Assembly (NCBI GenBank): GCA_000381565.1
Contig: KB906724.1
Location: forward strand, 1,212,350-1,276,349
Direction: 5' to 3'
From: Oxalobacteraceae bacterium AB_14
GTDB taxonomy: Bacteria; Pseudomonadota; Gammaproteobacteria; Burkholderiales; Burkholderiaceae_D
Length of the DNA stretch: 64,000 bases
This document shows positions 1 to 8,553 of this stretch, in pieces; within the stretch, counting starts at the first letter, position 1, and every line of letters begins with the position of its first letter. A program made the translations under genes and the position numbers. A model generated the notes under the pieces. It saw nothing but the letters and a program-made list of their open reading frames with translations. It had not been told where the DNA came from and made no database searches.

Positions 1-1
1 G

Positions 2-637
2 CACGGGCGCGAGATCGAACGCGACGCGGCGCGCACCATGCTGCATCCCTACGAGGGACCGCTGACGGCGCAAGGCACGGCGACGGTCGGGCTGGAGCTG
101 ATGGCGCAGGTGCCGCACCTCGACGCGGTGGTGGTGCCGGTGGGCGGCGGCGGCCTGTGCGCCGGCATCGCCGCCGCCGTCAAGCAGATCAATCCGGCCT
201 GCGCGGTGTACGGCGTGGAGCCGTTCGGCGCCGACGCGCTGTACCGCAGCTTCGCCTCCGGCCAGCCGGAAGCGCTGGAGCGGGTCGACACCGTCGCCGA
301 CAGCCTGGGCGCGCCGTATGCGATGGCCTACAGCTTTGGCGTGTGCCGGCGTTTCGTCAACGAGGTGGTGCGGGTGAGCGACGACGAGATCTGCCTGGCC
401 ATGCTGCATCTGTTCCGTGATGCCAAGCTGGTGGCGGAACCGGCCGCCGCGGTGGCGACCGCCGCGCTGTTCGGGCCGCTGCGCGAGCGGTTGGCGGGCA
501 AGCGCGTGGCGCTGCTGGTGTGCGGCTCCAACATCGATCCGGTGCGCTTCGCCGAGTTGCTGGCGCGCGGCGCGCGGGTCCGCAGCACCGGCCTTGATGT
601 GGCGATGGATGGCTTTTGCGCAGGCAGCGTACAATGA
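2..637 (+). CDS. Threonine/serine dehydratase-like PLP enzyme, 5' end cut by window
   Basis: The reading frame is open from base 2, so the start lies outside the window. Visible are the tetraglycine PLP phosphate-binding loop (VGGGGLCAG, about 27 residues after the first visible Met), a following GVEP segment, and the LLVCGSNID C-terminal segment, all typical of fold-type II threonine/serine dehydratases. The catalytic lysine would lie in the missing N-terminal half. There is no ACT regulatory domain after the catalytic part, so this resembles the short catabolic or serine/threonine dehydratase form rather than full-length IlvA. The exact substrate cannot be told from this fragment. The next gene begins 30 bases downstream on the same strand. 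Confidence 0.85.
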   Translation, partial: HGREIERDAARTMLHPYEGPLTAQGTATVGLELMAQVPHLDAVVVPVGGGGLCAGIAAAVKQINPACAVYGVEPFGADALYRSFASGQPEALERVDTVADSLGAPYAMAYSFGVCRRFVNEVVRVSDDEICLAMLHLFRDAKLVAEPAAAVATAALFGPLRERLAGKRVALLVCGSNIDPVRFAELLARGARVRSTGLDVAMDGFCAGSVQ

Positions 638-666
638 TCACTTCATTGCCGTAACCATAGAGCCAT

Positions 667-1500
667 ATGTTGAAAGTCGATCTGCACTGCCATTCCAACG
701 TTTCCGACGGCGTCCTCGCGCCGGCCGCCGTGGCGCAACACGCGCGCAAGGCCGGGGTGGACGTGTGGGCGCTGACCGACCATGACGAGGTGGACGGCAT
801 TCCGGGCGCGCGCCTCGCCGCCCAGGAGCAGGGCATGCGTTTCGTGACCGGGGTCGAGATCTCGATCACCTGGGCCAACGAAACCGTGCACATCGTCGGC
901 TTGCAGATCGATGAAAACAATGCCGGGCTGGTCGACGGCCTGGCCCGCACCCGCTCCGGCCGCGACAAGCGCGGCCGCGAGATCGCCAACCAGCTGGCCA
1001 AGGTCGGCATCGTCGGCGCCTACGAGGGCGCGCTCAAATATGTCGGCAATCCCGACCTGATGTCGCGCACGCACTTTGCCCGTTATCTGGTGGAAATCGG
1101 CGCCTGCGCCAATATTCCCGACGTGTTCAAGAAATACCTGTCCGAAGGCAAGCCGGGCTACGTCCCGCATTGCTGGGCCAGCCTGGCCGATTCGGTCAAC
1201 TGGATACGCGGCGCCGGCGGCGTGGCCGTGATCGCCCATCCGGGCCGCTACAAGTTCAGCCAGCTGGCCCAGGGACAGCTGTTCGACGAGTTCAAGCAGC
1301 TGGGCGGCACGGCGATCGAGGTGGTCACCGGCAGCCACACGCCGGAGCAGTATGCGGTGTACGCGCAACTGGCCAACAGCTATGGCTTCCTGGCGTCGCG
1401 CGGCACCGATTTCCATGCGCCGGGCGAGTCCCGCGTCGATTTCGCGCTGCTGCCGCCGCTGCCGGCGAACGTCACGCCAGTCTGGCACGACTGGTTCTAA
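667..1500 (+). CDS. rnm: PHP-domain 3',5'-nucleoside bisphosphate phosphatase / RNase AM-like
   Basis: A 277-residue PHP-domain protein. The N-terminus has the PHP metal motif DLHCHSNVSDG (residues 5-15), then LTDHDEVDG near 37-45, IAHPGRY near 189-195 and a late GTDFHAPG, which together supply the His/Asp ligands of a trinuclear metal site. Length and motif order match the YciV/TrpH group, known to hydrolyse 3',5'-nucleoside bisphosphates and to act on RNA 5' ends. It is cytoplasmic, with no signal peptide. The start at 667 leaves a short gap after the dehydratase, and co-transcription is possible. In many proteobacteria this gene lies near trp or YciO genes; here a YciO-like gene is 4 kb downstream. 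Confidence 0.85.
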   Translation: MLKVDLHCHSNVSDGVLAPAAVAQHARKAGVDVWALTDHDEVDGIPGARLAAQEQGMRFVTGVEISITWANETVHIVGLQIDENNAGLVDGLARTRSGRDKRGREIANQLAKVGIVGAYEGALKYVGNPDLMSRTHFARYLVEIGACANIPDVFKKYLSEGKPGYVPHCWASLADSVNWIRGAGGVAVIAHPGRYKFSQLAQGQLFDEFKQLGGTAIEVVTGSHTPEQYAVYAQLANSYGFLASRGTDFHAPGESRVDFALLPPLPANVTPVWHDWF

Positions 1501-1709
1501 GCCAGGTCGGTCTCGGCAAGGCCGAGTCGTCGAGCGCTGAACGCCGAAGCCGGCAGTGAAAATCATTGGAAAGTTTAATTAAAGTTAGGTAGACTATTTC
1601 AAAAAAGTTATGATGAACTCCAGCGTGCTTGAACTGGTTTCGATTACGAAGTTCCTTGCCCCAGCTGCGGCTTAACACGGCAATCCCCATCGCGTCCCAT
1701 CGCCCATCC

Positions 1710-2036
1710 ATGTTCATCATCCGCCGCGAGCAAATGCAAGCCTTCGAAGAAGCTAGCTGGGATCACTTCTTCGACCGCGTGATCGAGCGTGCGCGCGTCG
1801 AGACGCCCGCGCGGCGCGACACAACAGCGGCTGATCTGCGTGCCTTCCTGCGCGGGGTGGTCCATGACGTCGAGGCCCATGGCATCTTTCTCACCGACGA
1901 TCTCAGGCGCCTCTGCCTGCTCGCGATTCGTATTGGCATGGACCCCGCCCGTCACACGGTCCTCGGGCCTATCCTCCGGGATCCCGACCTGCTCGGCGCG
2001 GACAAGCTCGACGCGCTCGAGCGCGCCACGTGGTGA
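1710..2036 (+). CDS. Small helical protein, first gene of an accessory three-gene cassette
   Basis: About 108 residues starting MFIIRREQMQAFEEAS. An upstream in-frame Met at 1629 exists, but the sequence before residue 28 looks non-coding, so 1710 is chosen. The protein is predicted to be mostly helical, acidic and Arg-rich, with no signal peptide or membrane segment. The opening pattern (short beta stretch, then R-x-Q-M-x-A-F) recalls small proteins encoded next to PAAR/DUF4150-type genes in type VI secretion effector islands; that is a remembered resemblance, not a search result. The 210-base gap before it has an AT-rich stretch (about 1563-1610) that could hold a promoter. It ends 3 bases before the next start, so the three genes form one transcription unit. 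Confidence 0.6.
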   Translation: MFIIRREQMQAFEEASWDHFFDRVIERARVETPARRDTTAADLRAFLRGVVHDVEAHGIFLTDDLRRLCLLAIRIGMDPARHTVLGPILRDPDLLGADKLDALERATW

Positions 2037-2039
2037 AGC

Positions 2040-3950
2040 ATGGCATTCCTGAGCGCACACACGGGCAGGCCGCCAGGATCGCCAGGGAGCGTGATCGTAC
2101 CCTGCGTGCTCCCGCGCGGATTTCTCGTCATCCAGGTGCGCAATCGGCGCGCCGACGGCCAACCCGGGCTGGCGAACACCGACGTCACGGTGACGGTCGG
2201 CGGCGGCCCTGCGCAAGATCTGGCCACCGACGGTAACGGCTTCGTCACGATCGTCTACGATGCGGCCGCGGATTTCGCCAACGTTGCGGTGACCGTCGTC
2301 CTGCGCGTGCCCGCCCGGCTGTGGGAAGGGCAGCAGAACACTGCGGGCGCTGCCGCCGCCGCGACGGGCGTGGTCAACCAGACGGCGACGCTGATCGCGG
2401 TCCCGGTAGCCGGGACGTTCACGCTCAACGTCCGCGTGACGACGCGAAGGCCGGGCGCGGCGGCCGATATCGGATGGGTCCTGGCGTGGAATAGTCTGGC
2501 CGCGCAGCTCAGGCGCGTGACGACGCCTGACGGCGGCGCTGCCGCGGCGGCGGTCGAAACGGACCTGGTCGGCTCGGCCGCTGCGCCGCCCGAGGTGGAG
2601 CTCACCGTCGCCGGCCTCGACTGCGTCTCTTCCCACGACTTCAGCATCGCCAGGATCAACCGCGCCATCGACGCCGCCTCCCAGGTGCGTCTCTCGATCG
2701 ACGGCGAGGCCGTGGTGGTCGCGGGGGCGGTGAGCGTCATCGCCGACCAAGTCGACTACTCGCGCCAGCCGGGCAACGTGCTGCGCTTGGTCGTCGAGCG
2801 CCACGGCGCGGTCATCGACGTCGAGTACTTCTTCCAGTTCGAGCAGTTCCTCATCGTCGGCGAAGGCACCTCGTACGAATACGCCGCCGGCCTGGCCAAC
2901 AAGTACGGCGACGCCAGCGGCGCCGATGGATTCAAGTGGATCGTCGCCACCCAATACGACGTCGTCCAGCCCGGCGCCGTGTCGGACAATATGGCTGTCC
3001 TCAACCCGGCCGACGGCGTGGCGATCAACAACTTCAACCAGCGCCAGTACGTCGCGAACGCGCTCGCCAAAAACATGATACGCCGCGCCGCGCAGTTCGA
3101 CGCGATGAATCAGCCGCACTGGCAGAACGCGCTCGCCACCTACGGCGCGTTCGACGCCTGCATCTTCAACAATCCCCATATCGGCTACGGCGCACACATG
3201 TGCGTCGTGATGGGGCTGACCCAATGGCAGGCAGGCGGCGGCGGCGCGGCGGCCACGGCGCGGCGCTATGCGAACAAGAACGGCATGGCGGTCAGCGTCT
3301 ACTCGCTTGGATATGACGATCCGCCGCATCCGCCGCTTACACCTGTTCAGCTCGATCCACTTCGCGGCGCGCCCGTGGCGGATCCGCAGGCCACCGTCGA
3401 ATCACGCGCCCGCCAGCGCGATTTCGTGCGGACGAACGGCGCCGGTTGCCTGAACTATCAGAACAACTCCGGCACTGCCGTCGCCGGCCAGTTCGACCCC
3501 GCCGATTCCGCAGCCGTCGTCATCGATATCCAGACGGCATTCGCGTATGCGGCCGACAGAACCGCCATCGCCGGTTACGGAGCGGACGACGAATTCGCGG
3601 ACAACGCGGTGCGAAGCCACTATACGTCCATGCACAACACGGTGGGGCTCCAGGGCTACCTCCTTCGTTGCTATCGGCATTATGGACCGACGGTGCTCAA
3701 GGCTGGGGGCTGGCTCTATATCAATGGATCGCAGCGCTGGAATCGCGAGCTCACCGCGGCGTTCAACTTCGGCCCCGCTGCCGTTCCCGCGATGACCAAC
3801 ATCGCGGGGTGGGACGGGCGCGACACCTTCGTGCACTACAACACCAACTTCACGAGCAATGACCACCACCCCTCGTGGTACAGTCTGTGGAATTTCAATC
3901 CGGGCGAGCCCGGCCTGCAAAACGCGCGCGTCTACGGGAGGCAATACTGA
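2040..3950 (+). CDS. Beta-rich N-terminal half fused to a BMT5-like (DUF2431) Rossmann domain
   Basis: 636 residues. Residues about 28-125 contain a segment (GLANTDVTVTV...DGNGFVTI) resembling a carboxypeptidase-regulatory/Ig-like domain; residues 125-265 are further beta-rich segments. From residue 269 the sequence matches the layout of the BMT5-like methyltransferase fold: FLIVGEG (270-276), IVATQYD (301-307), FDACIFNNPHIG (371-382), then after an insertion NTVGLQGYLLRCY and LKAGGWLYI (near 533-561). In eukaryotes that fold (yeast Bmt5) makes m3U in 25S rRNA. No signal peptide is visible. It sits between the small protein and the propeller-like gene, overlapping the latter's start by one base. 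Leu codons include many CTC, unlike flanking genes. Methylation activity is inferred only from the fold; a toxin, a modifying enzyme or a nucleotide-binding scaffold are all possible. Confidence 0.65.
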   Translation: MAFLSAHTGRPPGSPGSVIVPCVLPRGFLVIQVRNRRADGQPGLANTDVTVTVGGGPAQDLATDGNGFVTIVYDAAADFANVAVTVVLRVPARLWEGQQNTAGAAAAATGVVNQTATLIAVPVAGTFTLNVRVTTRRPGAAADIGWVLAWNSLAAQLRRVTTPDGGAAAAAVETDLVGSAAAPPEVELTVAGLDCVSSHDFSIARINRAIDAASQVRLSIDGEAVVVAGAVSVIADQVDYSRQPGNVLRLVVERHGAVIDVEYFFQFEQFLIVGEGTSYEYAAGLANKYGDASGADGFKWIVATQYDVVQPGAVSDNMAVLNPADGVAINNFNQRQYVANALAKNMIRRAAQFDAMNQPHWQNALATYGAFDACIFNNPHIGYGAHMCVVMGLTQWQAGGGGAAATARRYANKNGMAVSVYSLGYDDPPHPPLTPVQLDPLRGAPVADPQATVESRARQRDFVRTNGAGCLNYQNNSGTAVAGQFDPADSAAVVIDIQTAFAYAADRTAIAGYGADDEFADNAVRSHYTSMHNTVGLQGYLLRCYRHYGPTVLKAGGWLYINGSQRWNRELTAAFNFGPAAVPAMTNIAGWDGRDTFVHYNTNFTSNDHHPSWYSLWNFNPGEPGLQNARVYGRQY

Positions 3951-4840
3951 TGAACGTCGCCACCGCCATTGCCTTTGAACCGGCCGCGCTCTGGATCGGG
4001 ACGCGCGAAGGCATCCTCGTGCGGCTGGCGGCGACGTCGGCGTGGGGAGTGCGCGCATTCGCTTCCGGGCCCATTGGCGCACTCGCCGTGTCGGATGACG
4101 GCGAGGCCCTGCTCGCGGCCGACGCCACCGGCGCGGTCGCCATCGTCAAGACGGCAGACGGTTCGGTCATCGACAGTCTCTCGTGCGCGGCCCCCGTGCT
4201 CCAAGGCAAAATCGTCGCGCCGCGCACTTACGTCACGGTCGACAATCTGCGCTGCGGGCTCGTCTGGTCGGCGAGCGGCGCGGGGGCGATCCGCTCCACC
4301 CCCATCTGCAAGGACGGCAAGACCGAGGTGCCGTTCGATCGCTTCGGCGGAGGATCGGCGCGGCTGACCCTGCTCTCGGCCATCGACTGGATGATCTGGG
4401 ACCGCGCAACAAATAGTGTTGTCTCCGAGCATCACCCGATCGACGGCATGCGCCTCGCGTACCTCGACGGCCTCGTCGGCCTGACCGCAAGCGGCGGGCA
4501 CTATTTCGTCCACTGGGACGAATGCCTCGTCATCGCGACCGAGACCGAAGAGATCGCGTTCGAGGGAGCGATTGTCCGCCGCGCGCGATGTGCCGCGCTC
4601 TCCGACAATGCGCGCCGGCTCGCGGTGGGCGCGCGCGACGGGGAGCTCGTCGTCGTCGACGACGCGCAGACCCAGACCATCGCCCTGCGGCCGAGCACCC
4701 ATGCGATCGCCGAAGTGGTGTGGCAAGACGGCGGCGCCCGGATCGGCTGGCTCGACGTCCAGGGCGGCTTCGGGGTCGTCGACGCGCTGAGCGGCGCGGA
4801 GATCATCGACCGAGCGCATGGCGTCGCGCTCATCGGCTAA
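3950..4840 (+). CDS. WD40/beta-propeller-like protein, third gene of the cassette
   Basis: 296 residues starting MNVATAIAFEP. The ATG overlaps the previous stop (TGATG) and is preceded by a GGGAGG ribosome site, so it is translationally coupled to the BMT5-like protein; the in-frame Met at 3875 lies inside that gene and is rejected. The protein has recurring blocks of about 40 residues with small-residue turns followed by SDDGEALLAAD, LSDNARRLAVGARDGELVV and similar strings, the look of degenerate WD40/YVTN propeller blades. No signal peptide. Possible roles are a binding partner, a scaffold or an immunity protein for its neighbour; none can be proved here. CTC and GTC codons are frequent, as in the rest of the cassette. 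Confidence 0.6.
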   Translation: MNVATAIAFEPAALWIGTREGILVRLAATSAWGVRAFASGPIGALAVSDDGEALLAADATGAVAIVKTADGSVIDSLSCAAPVLQGKIVAPRTYVTVDNLRCGLVWSASGAGAIRSTPICKDGKTEVPFDRFGGGSARLTLLSAIDWMIWDRATNSVVSEHHPIDGMRLAYLDGLVGLTASGGHYFVHWDECLVIATETEEIAFEGAIVRRARCAALSDNARRLAVGARDGELVVVDDAQTQTIALRPSTHAIAEVVWQDGGARIGWLDVQGGFGVVDALSGAEIIDRAHGVALIG

Positions 4841-4937
4841 CCGCACCTTGTTATACTGCGCTCGCGCAAATCCGCCCAAGACCGTCTAAGCCGGTAAATC
4901 ACCGCGCCGATTACCGGCGTAATGTCATACCTTGCAT

Positions 4938-4966
4938 CTTGAATTTGCGTTTGCACGGTCATACCT
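4938..4966 (+). promoter_or_regulatory. Possible heat-shock (sigma-32-like) promoter for htpX
   Basis: CTTGAAT at 4938-4944, then 14 bases, then TCATACCT at 4959-4966. This approximates the sigma-32 pattern CTTGAAA-N11-15-CCCCATNT, with a poor -10. The decamer GTCATACCTT occurs at 4924-4933 and again at 4958-4967, so the -10 part may instead be a repeated regulator site. htpX is heat-shock induced in other bacteria, which is the reason for flagging it. Confidence 0.25.
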
Positions 4967-5005
4967 TATTATTTGGACAAACTTTGTCCCTACCGGAGAC
5001 CTTCA

Positions 5006-5890
5006 ATGAAACGCATCATCCTGTTTATCGCCACCAACCTCGCCGTGATGCTGGTGCTGTCCATCGTCCTGTCGCTGCTGGGCATCGGCCGTCCGGGATC
5101 GGGCAACACGCTGCAACTGGGCAGCCTGCTGGCGTTTTCGCTGGTGGTCGGCTTCACCGGCGCCATCTTCTCGCTGCTGATCAGCAAACCGATGGCCAAG
5201 TGGTCGACCGGCGCCCGCGTGATCGCCACGCCGTCGTCGTCGACCGAGCTGTGGCTGGTCAACACCGTCAAGGCGCTGTCCGAGCGCGCCGGCATCGGCA
5301 TGCCGGAAGTCGCGGTCTACGACGGCGAGGCGAACGCCTTCGCCACCGGTGCGTTCAAGAATTCGGCGCTGGTGGCCGTCTCCACCGGCCTGCTGGCCAA
5401 TATGAACCGCGATGAAGTGGAAGCCGTGCTGGGCCACGAAGTCGCCCACATCGCCAACGGCGACATGGTGACCATGACCCTGATTCAAGGCGTGGTGAAC
5501 ACCTTCGTGGTGTTCCTGGCGCGCGTGGTCGGCTTCTTCGTCGACAACATGCTGCTGAAAAATAACGACAATGAACGCCGCGGCCCCGGCATTGGCTACA
5601 TGGTGACGGTGTTTGTGTGCGAAATCATCTTCGGCCTGGCCGCCTCGCTGATCGTGGCCTGGTTCTCGCGCCAGCGCGAATTCCGCGCCGACGCCGGTTC
5701 CGCCAAGCTGCTGGGCAGCAGCGTGCCGATGCAGCACGCGCTGGCGCGCCTGAACGGCATGGAGCCGGGCGCCTTGCCGCAGTCGATCGCGGCGTCCGGC
5801 ATCACGGCCGGTAGTGGCTGGACGGCATTGTTTTCGACCCATCCACCGTTTGAGCAGCGTATTGCCGCCCTGCGTAGCGTACAATCCTAA
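5006..5890 (+). CDS. htpX: Membrane zinc protease HtpX
   Basis: 294 residues, M48-family inner-membrane protease that degrades damaged membrane proteins. Two hydrophobic segments open the protein (residues 4-25 and 38-60), the zinc motif HEVAH is at 144-148, two more membrane segments follow (about 160-185 and 200-225), and [13 protein letters not shown] supplies the third zinc ligand. The C-terminal [10 protein letters not shown] is a family signature. The start at 5006 is chosen over 4973 because a GGAGA ribosome site is about 7 bases upstream and the family begins MKR. Length is normal for HtpX. Confidence 0.96.
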   Translation: MKRIILFIATNLAVMLVLSIVLSLLGIGRPGSGNTLQLGSLLAFSLVVGFTGAIFSLLISKPMAKWSTGARVIATPSSSTELWLVNTVKALSERAGIGMPEVAVYDGEANAFATGAFKNSALVAVSTGLLANMNRDEVEAVLGHEVAHIANGDMVTMTLIQGVVNTFVVFLARVVGFFVDNMLLKNNDNERRGPGIGYMVTVFVCEIIFGLAASLIVAWFSRQREFRADAGSAKLLGSSVPMQHALARLNGMEPGALPQSIAASGITAGSGWTALFSTHPPFEQRIAALRSVQS

Positions 5891-5933
5891 CCGTTAATAA
5901 CAGCGGCCGGCAGCAAGCCCCGGCAGCGGCCAT

Positions 5934-6557
5934 ATGAGTCAATTTTTCCAGGTCCATCCCGTCAATCCGCAGCCGCGCCTGATCAAGCAGGCGGCGCAGA
6001 TTGTGCACGACGGCGGCATCGTCGCCGTGCCGACGGATTCCTGTTACGCACTGGTTTGCCATCTGGACGACAAGGCGGCCGTCGAACGGCTGCGGCGCAT
6101 CCGCGGCATCGACGAGAAGCACCACCTGACCCTGCTGTGCCGCGACCTGAGCGAGATCGGCGTCTACGCGCGGGTCGACAACCGCCAGTTCCGCCTGCTC
6201 AAGGCGGCCACGCCGGGGCCGTTCACCTTCATCCTGGAAGCGACCAAGTGCGTGCCGCGCCGGCTCAGCCATCCGTCGCGCAAGACCATCGGCCTGCGGG
6301 TGCCGGAAGACGCCATCGTCCACGCATTGCTGGAAGAATTGCAGCAGCCTCTGCTGGGCACGACCCTGATCATGCCGGGCGAGACCGATGCGCTGAACGA
6401 CGCCGACACCATTTGCGAGCGGCTCGGCAAGCAGATCGAGCTGATCATCGACGGCGGCGCCTGCAGCCTGGAGCCGACCACGGTGATCGACCTCAGCGGG
6501 ACGGGCGCCGAACTGGTGCGCCAGGGCAGGGGCGACGCGGCCATATTCGGGCTGTAA
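5934..6557 (+). CDS. YciO/YrdC-family L-threonylcarbamoyladenylate synthase-like protein
   Basis: 207 residues. The RNA/nucleotide-binding YrdC fold is seen in GGIVAVPTDSCYALVCHL (about 28-45), RIRGIDEKHHLTLLCRDLSEIG and TPGPFTFILEAT. The KxR-SxN signature of true TsaC is altered: the family KRP segment reads RGIDEKHHL here, which fits the YciO subgroup. TsaC makes the tRNA t6A precursor; YciO proteins have the fold but weaker or different activity. It starts about 40 bases after htpX on the same strand. Confidence 0.88.
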   Translation: MSQFFQVHPVNPQPRLIKQAAQIVHDGGIVAVPTDSCYALVCHLDDKAAVERLRRIRGIDEKHHLTLLCRDLSEIGVYARVDNRQFRLLKAATPGPFTFILEATKCVPRRLSHPSRKTIGLRVPEDAIVHALLEELQQPLLGTTLIMPGETDALNDADTICERLGKQIELIIDGGACSLEPTTVIDLSGTGAELVRQGRGDAAIFGL

Positions 6558-6664
6558 GCCTGGCCTAAGCCTGGGCTGTCATTGTCAGGCTTTCAATTGG
6601 GCACGTGCGCCGGCCCTTGACGGCGCAGCAAGAGCATCCCGCAGCCTCTGGTAAAATTCCCCTC

Positions 6665-7342
6665 ATGAACGAAACCGACAGTATTATCCAGACCATCGCG
6701 GTCTACCTGATCCCTGTTCTTTTTGCAATTTCCCTGCATGAAGCCGCACACGGATACGTCGCCCGCTACTTTGGCGACCCCACCGCCGCCAATGAGGGCC
6801 GCCTGAGCCTCAATCCGCTGCGCCACATCGACCCCTTCGGCACGGTGATGCTGCCGCTGATCCTCAGCCTGCTGCACCTGCCGGCGCTCGGCTACGCCAA
6901 GCCGGTGCCGGTCGACTACGGCCGCCTGCGCAATCCGAAAAAGCAGATGGCGCTGGTGGCGGCGGCCGGCCCGGCGGCCAACTTCGCCATGGGCCTGGCA
7001 TGGATGGCGCTGTGGGTGGTGCTGACTTATGCGCTGGGCGTGCCGCAGGATGACTTCTTCATCGAGATGAGCAAGGCCGGCATCGGCGTCAATTCGGCCA
7101 TGTGCATTTTCAACCTGATACCCCTGCCGCCGCTCGATGGCGGCCGCATCGTCACCGGCATCCTGCCGCTGCCGCTGGCCCGCAAATACGCGCAAATCGA
7201 GCGTTATGGCATGTATGTGTTCATCGGCCTGATCCTGATGATGCAGTTCGGTCTGCTGACCGGTTTCCTGATCGGCGGCATGCACATCTTGCAGAGCATT
7301 TTCCACGTACTGTTGTACCCCCTTATTTTCCTTCTTAGCTGA
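6665..7342 (+). CDS. Site-2-protease (M50) family integral membrane metallopeptidase
   Basis: 225 residues. HEAAH at 25-29 lies in the first membrane segment, and NLIPLPPLDGGR carries the Asp third zinc ligand in the third. Five or so hydrophobic stretches make it a short, PDZ-less S2P of the YwhC/Rv-type subgroup rather than RseP. The start at 6665 is chosen over 6605 because the extra 20 residues look non-coding. The trpS start is 8 bases after the stop, and the M50-trpS neighbourhood is common in betaproteobacteria. The natural substrate is unknown. Confidence 0.9.
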   Translation: MNETDSIIQTIAVYLIPVLFAISLHEAAHGYVARYFGDPTAANEGRLSLNPLRHIDPFGTVMLPLILSLLHLPALGYAKPVPVDYGRLRNPKKQMALVAAAGPAANFAMGLAWMALWVVLTYALGVPQDDFFIEMSKAGIGVNSAMCIFNLIPLPPLDGGRIVTGILPLPLARKYAQIERYGMYVFIGLILMMQFGLLTGFLIGGMHILQSIFHVLLYPLIFLLS

Positions 7343-7350
7343 GCCTGACT

Positions 7351-8553
7351 ATGTATCCCGATCGTGTTGTATCCGGCATGCGCCCCACCGGCGCCATGCA
7401 CCTGGGCCATTACCACGGCGCCTTGAAGAACTGGATCAAGATGCAGTCCGAGCTGCCGTGCCTGTTCTTCGTGGCCGACTGGCACGCGCTGACCACGCAT
7501 TACGACGATCCGTCCGTGATCGAGCGCAGTACCTGGGAGATGCTGGTCGACTGGCTGGCGGCCGGCGTCGACCCGTCGCAAGCGACGCTGTTCATCCAGT
7601 CGCGCGTGCCGGAACACGCCGAGCTGCACCTGCTGCTGTCGATGGCCACGCCGCTGGGCTGGCTGGAGCGCGTGCCGACCTACAAGGACCAGATCGAGAA
7701 CCTGTCCAGCAAGGACCTGGCCACCTACGGCTTCCTCGGCTATCCGCTGCTGCAGGCGGCCGATGTGCTGATCTACCGCGCCAGCCAGGTGCCGGTGGGC
7801 GACGACCAGGTGCCGCATATCGAGATGATGCGAGAAATTGCGCGCCGTTTTAATCACTTGTACGGCAAGGAAAAAGGCTTCGAAGAGAAGGCGCAAGAGG
7901 CCGTCAAAAAGCTGGGCAGCAAGCGCGCCAAGCTCTACAACGAACTGCGCACCGAATACCAGCAGGACGGCAAGGACGAGGCGCTGGAGCAGGCCAAGGC
8001 CATGCTGGACGACGCCCAGAGCCTGTCGATGGGCGACCGCGAGCGCCTGTTCGGCTATCTGGAAGGCAGCCGCAAGCTGATCCTGGTCGAGCCGCAAGCC
8101 CGCCTGACGGTCGCCTCGCGCCTGCCGGGACTGGACGGCCGCAAGATGTCCAAGAGCTACGGCAACGCCATCGCGCTGCGCGAGGACAAGAGCTCGGTGG
8201 AAAAGAAGATCCGCACCATGCCGACCGACCCGGCGCGCGTGCGCCGCACCGACGCCGGCGATCCGGCCCGTTGCCCGGTCTGGCAGTTCCATCAGGTGTA
8301 TTCCAACAACGAAACCCAGGAATGGGTGGTAAAAGGATGTAAATCCGCCGGCATCGGCTGCATCGAATGCAAGCAGCCGGTGATCGACGCCATCGTCAAG
8401 GAACAGGAACCGATGCACGAGCGTGCCCAGCAGTACCTGGACGACCCGTCGCTGGTGCGCGCCATCGTTGCCGACGGCAACGACGCGGCCCGCAAGCTGG
8501 CGCTGGAAACCATGCGCGACGTGCGCGAGGCGATGGGGCTGGCCTACACATGA
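7351..8553 (+). CDS. trpS: Tryptophanyl-tRNA synthetase
   Basis: 400 residues, class I aminoacyl-tRNA synthetase charging tRNA-Trp. The HIGH-type motif is MHLGHYHGA near residue 16, and the KMSKS loop (GRKMSKSYGN) is near 263-272. It is longer than the 330-residue bacterial form: it has extra helices at about 165-220 and a C-terminal CKSAGIGCIECKQ segment, which fits the long TrpRS subtype seen in Burkholderiales. The stop overlaps the next ATG (ATGA). Confidence 0.96.
   Translation: MYPDRVVSGMRPTGAMHLGHYHGALKNWIKMQSELPCLFFVADWHALTTHYDDPSVIERSTWEMLVDWLAAGVDPSQATLFIQSRVPEHAELHLLLSMATPLGWLERVPTYKDQIENLSSKDLATYGFLGYPLLQAADVLIYRASQVPVGDDQVPHIEMMREIARRFNHLYGKEKGFEEKAQEAVKKLGSKRAKLYNELRTEYQQDGKDEALEQAKAMLDDAQSLSMGDRERLFGYLEGSRKLILVEPQARLTVASRLPGLDGRKMSKSYGNAIALREDKSSVEKKIRTMPTDPARVRRTDAGDPARCPVWQFHQVYSNNETQEWVVKGCKSAGIGCIECKQPVIDAIVKEQEPMHERAQQYLDDPSLVRAIVADGNDAARKLALETMRDVREAMGLAYT

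Noticed and set aside
7351..8553. Extra length and Cys-rich C-terminal segment in trpS as an anomaly
   Set aside because: The longer TrpRS subtype with this segment is usual in Burkholderiales.
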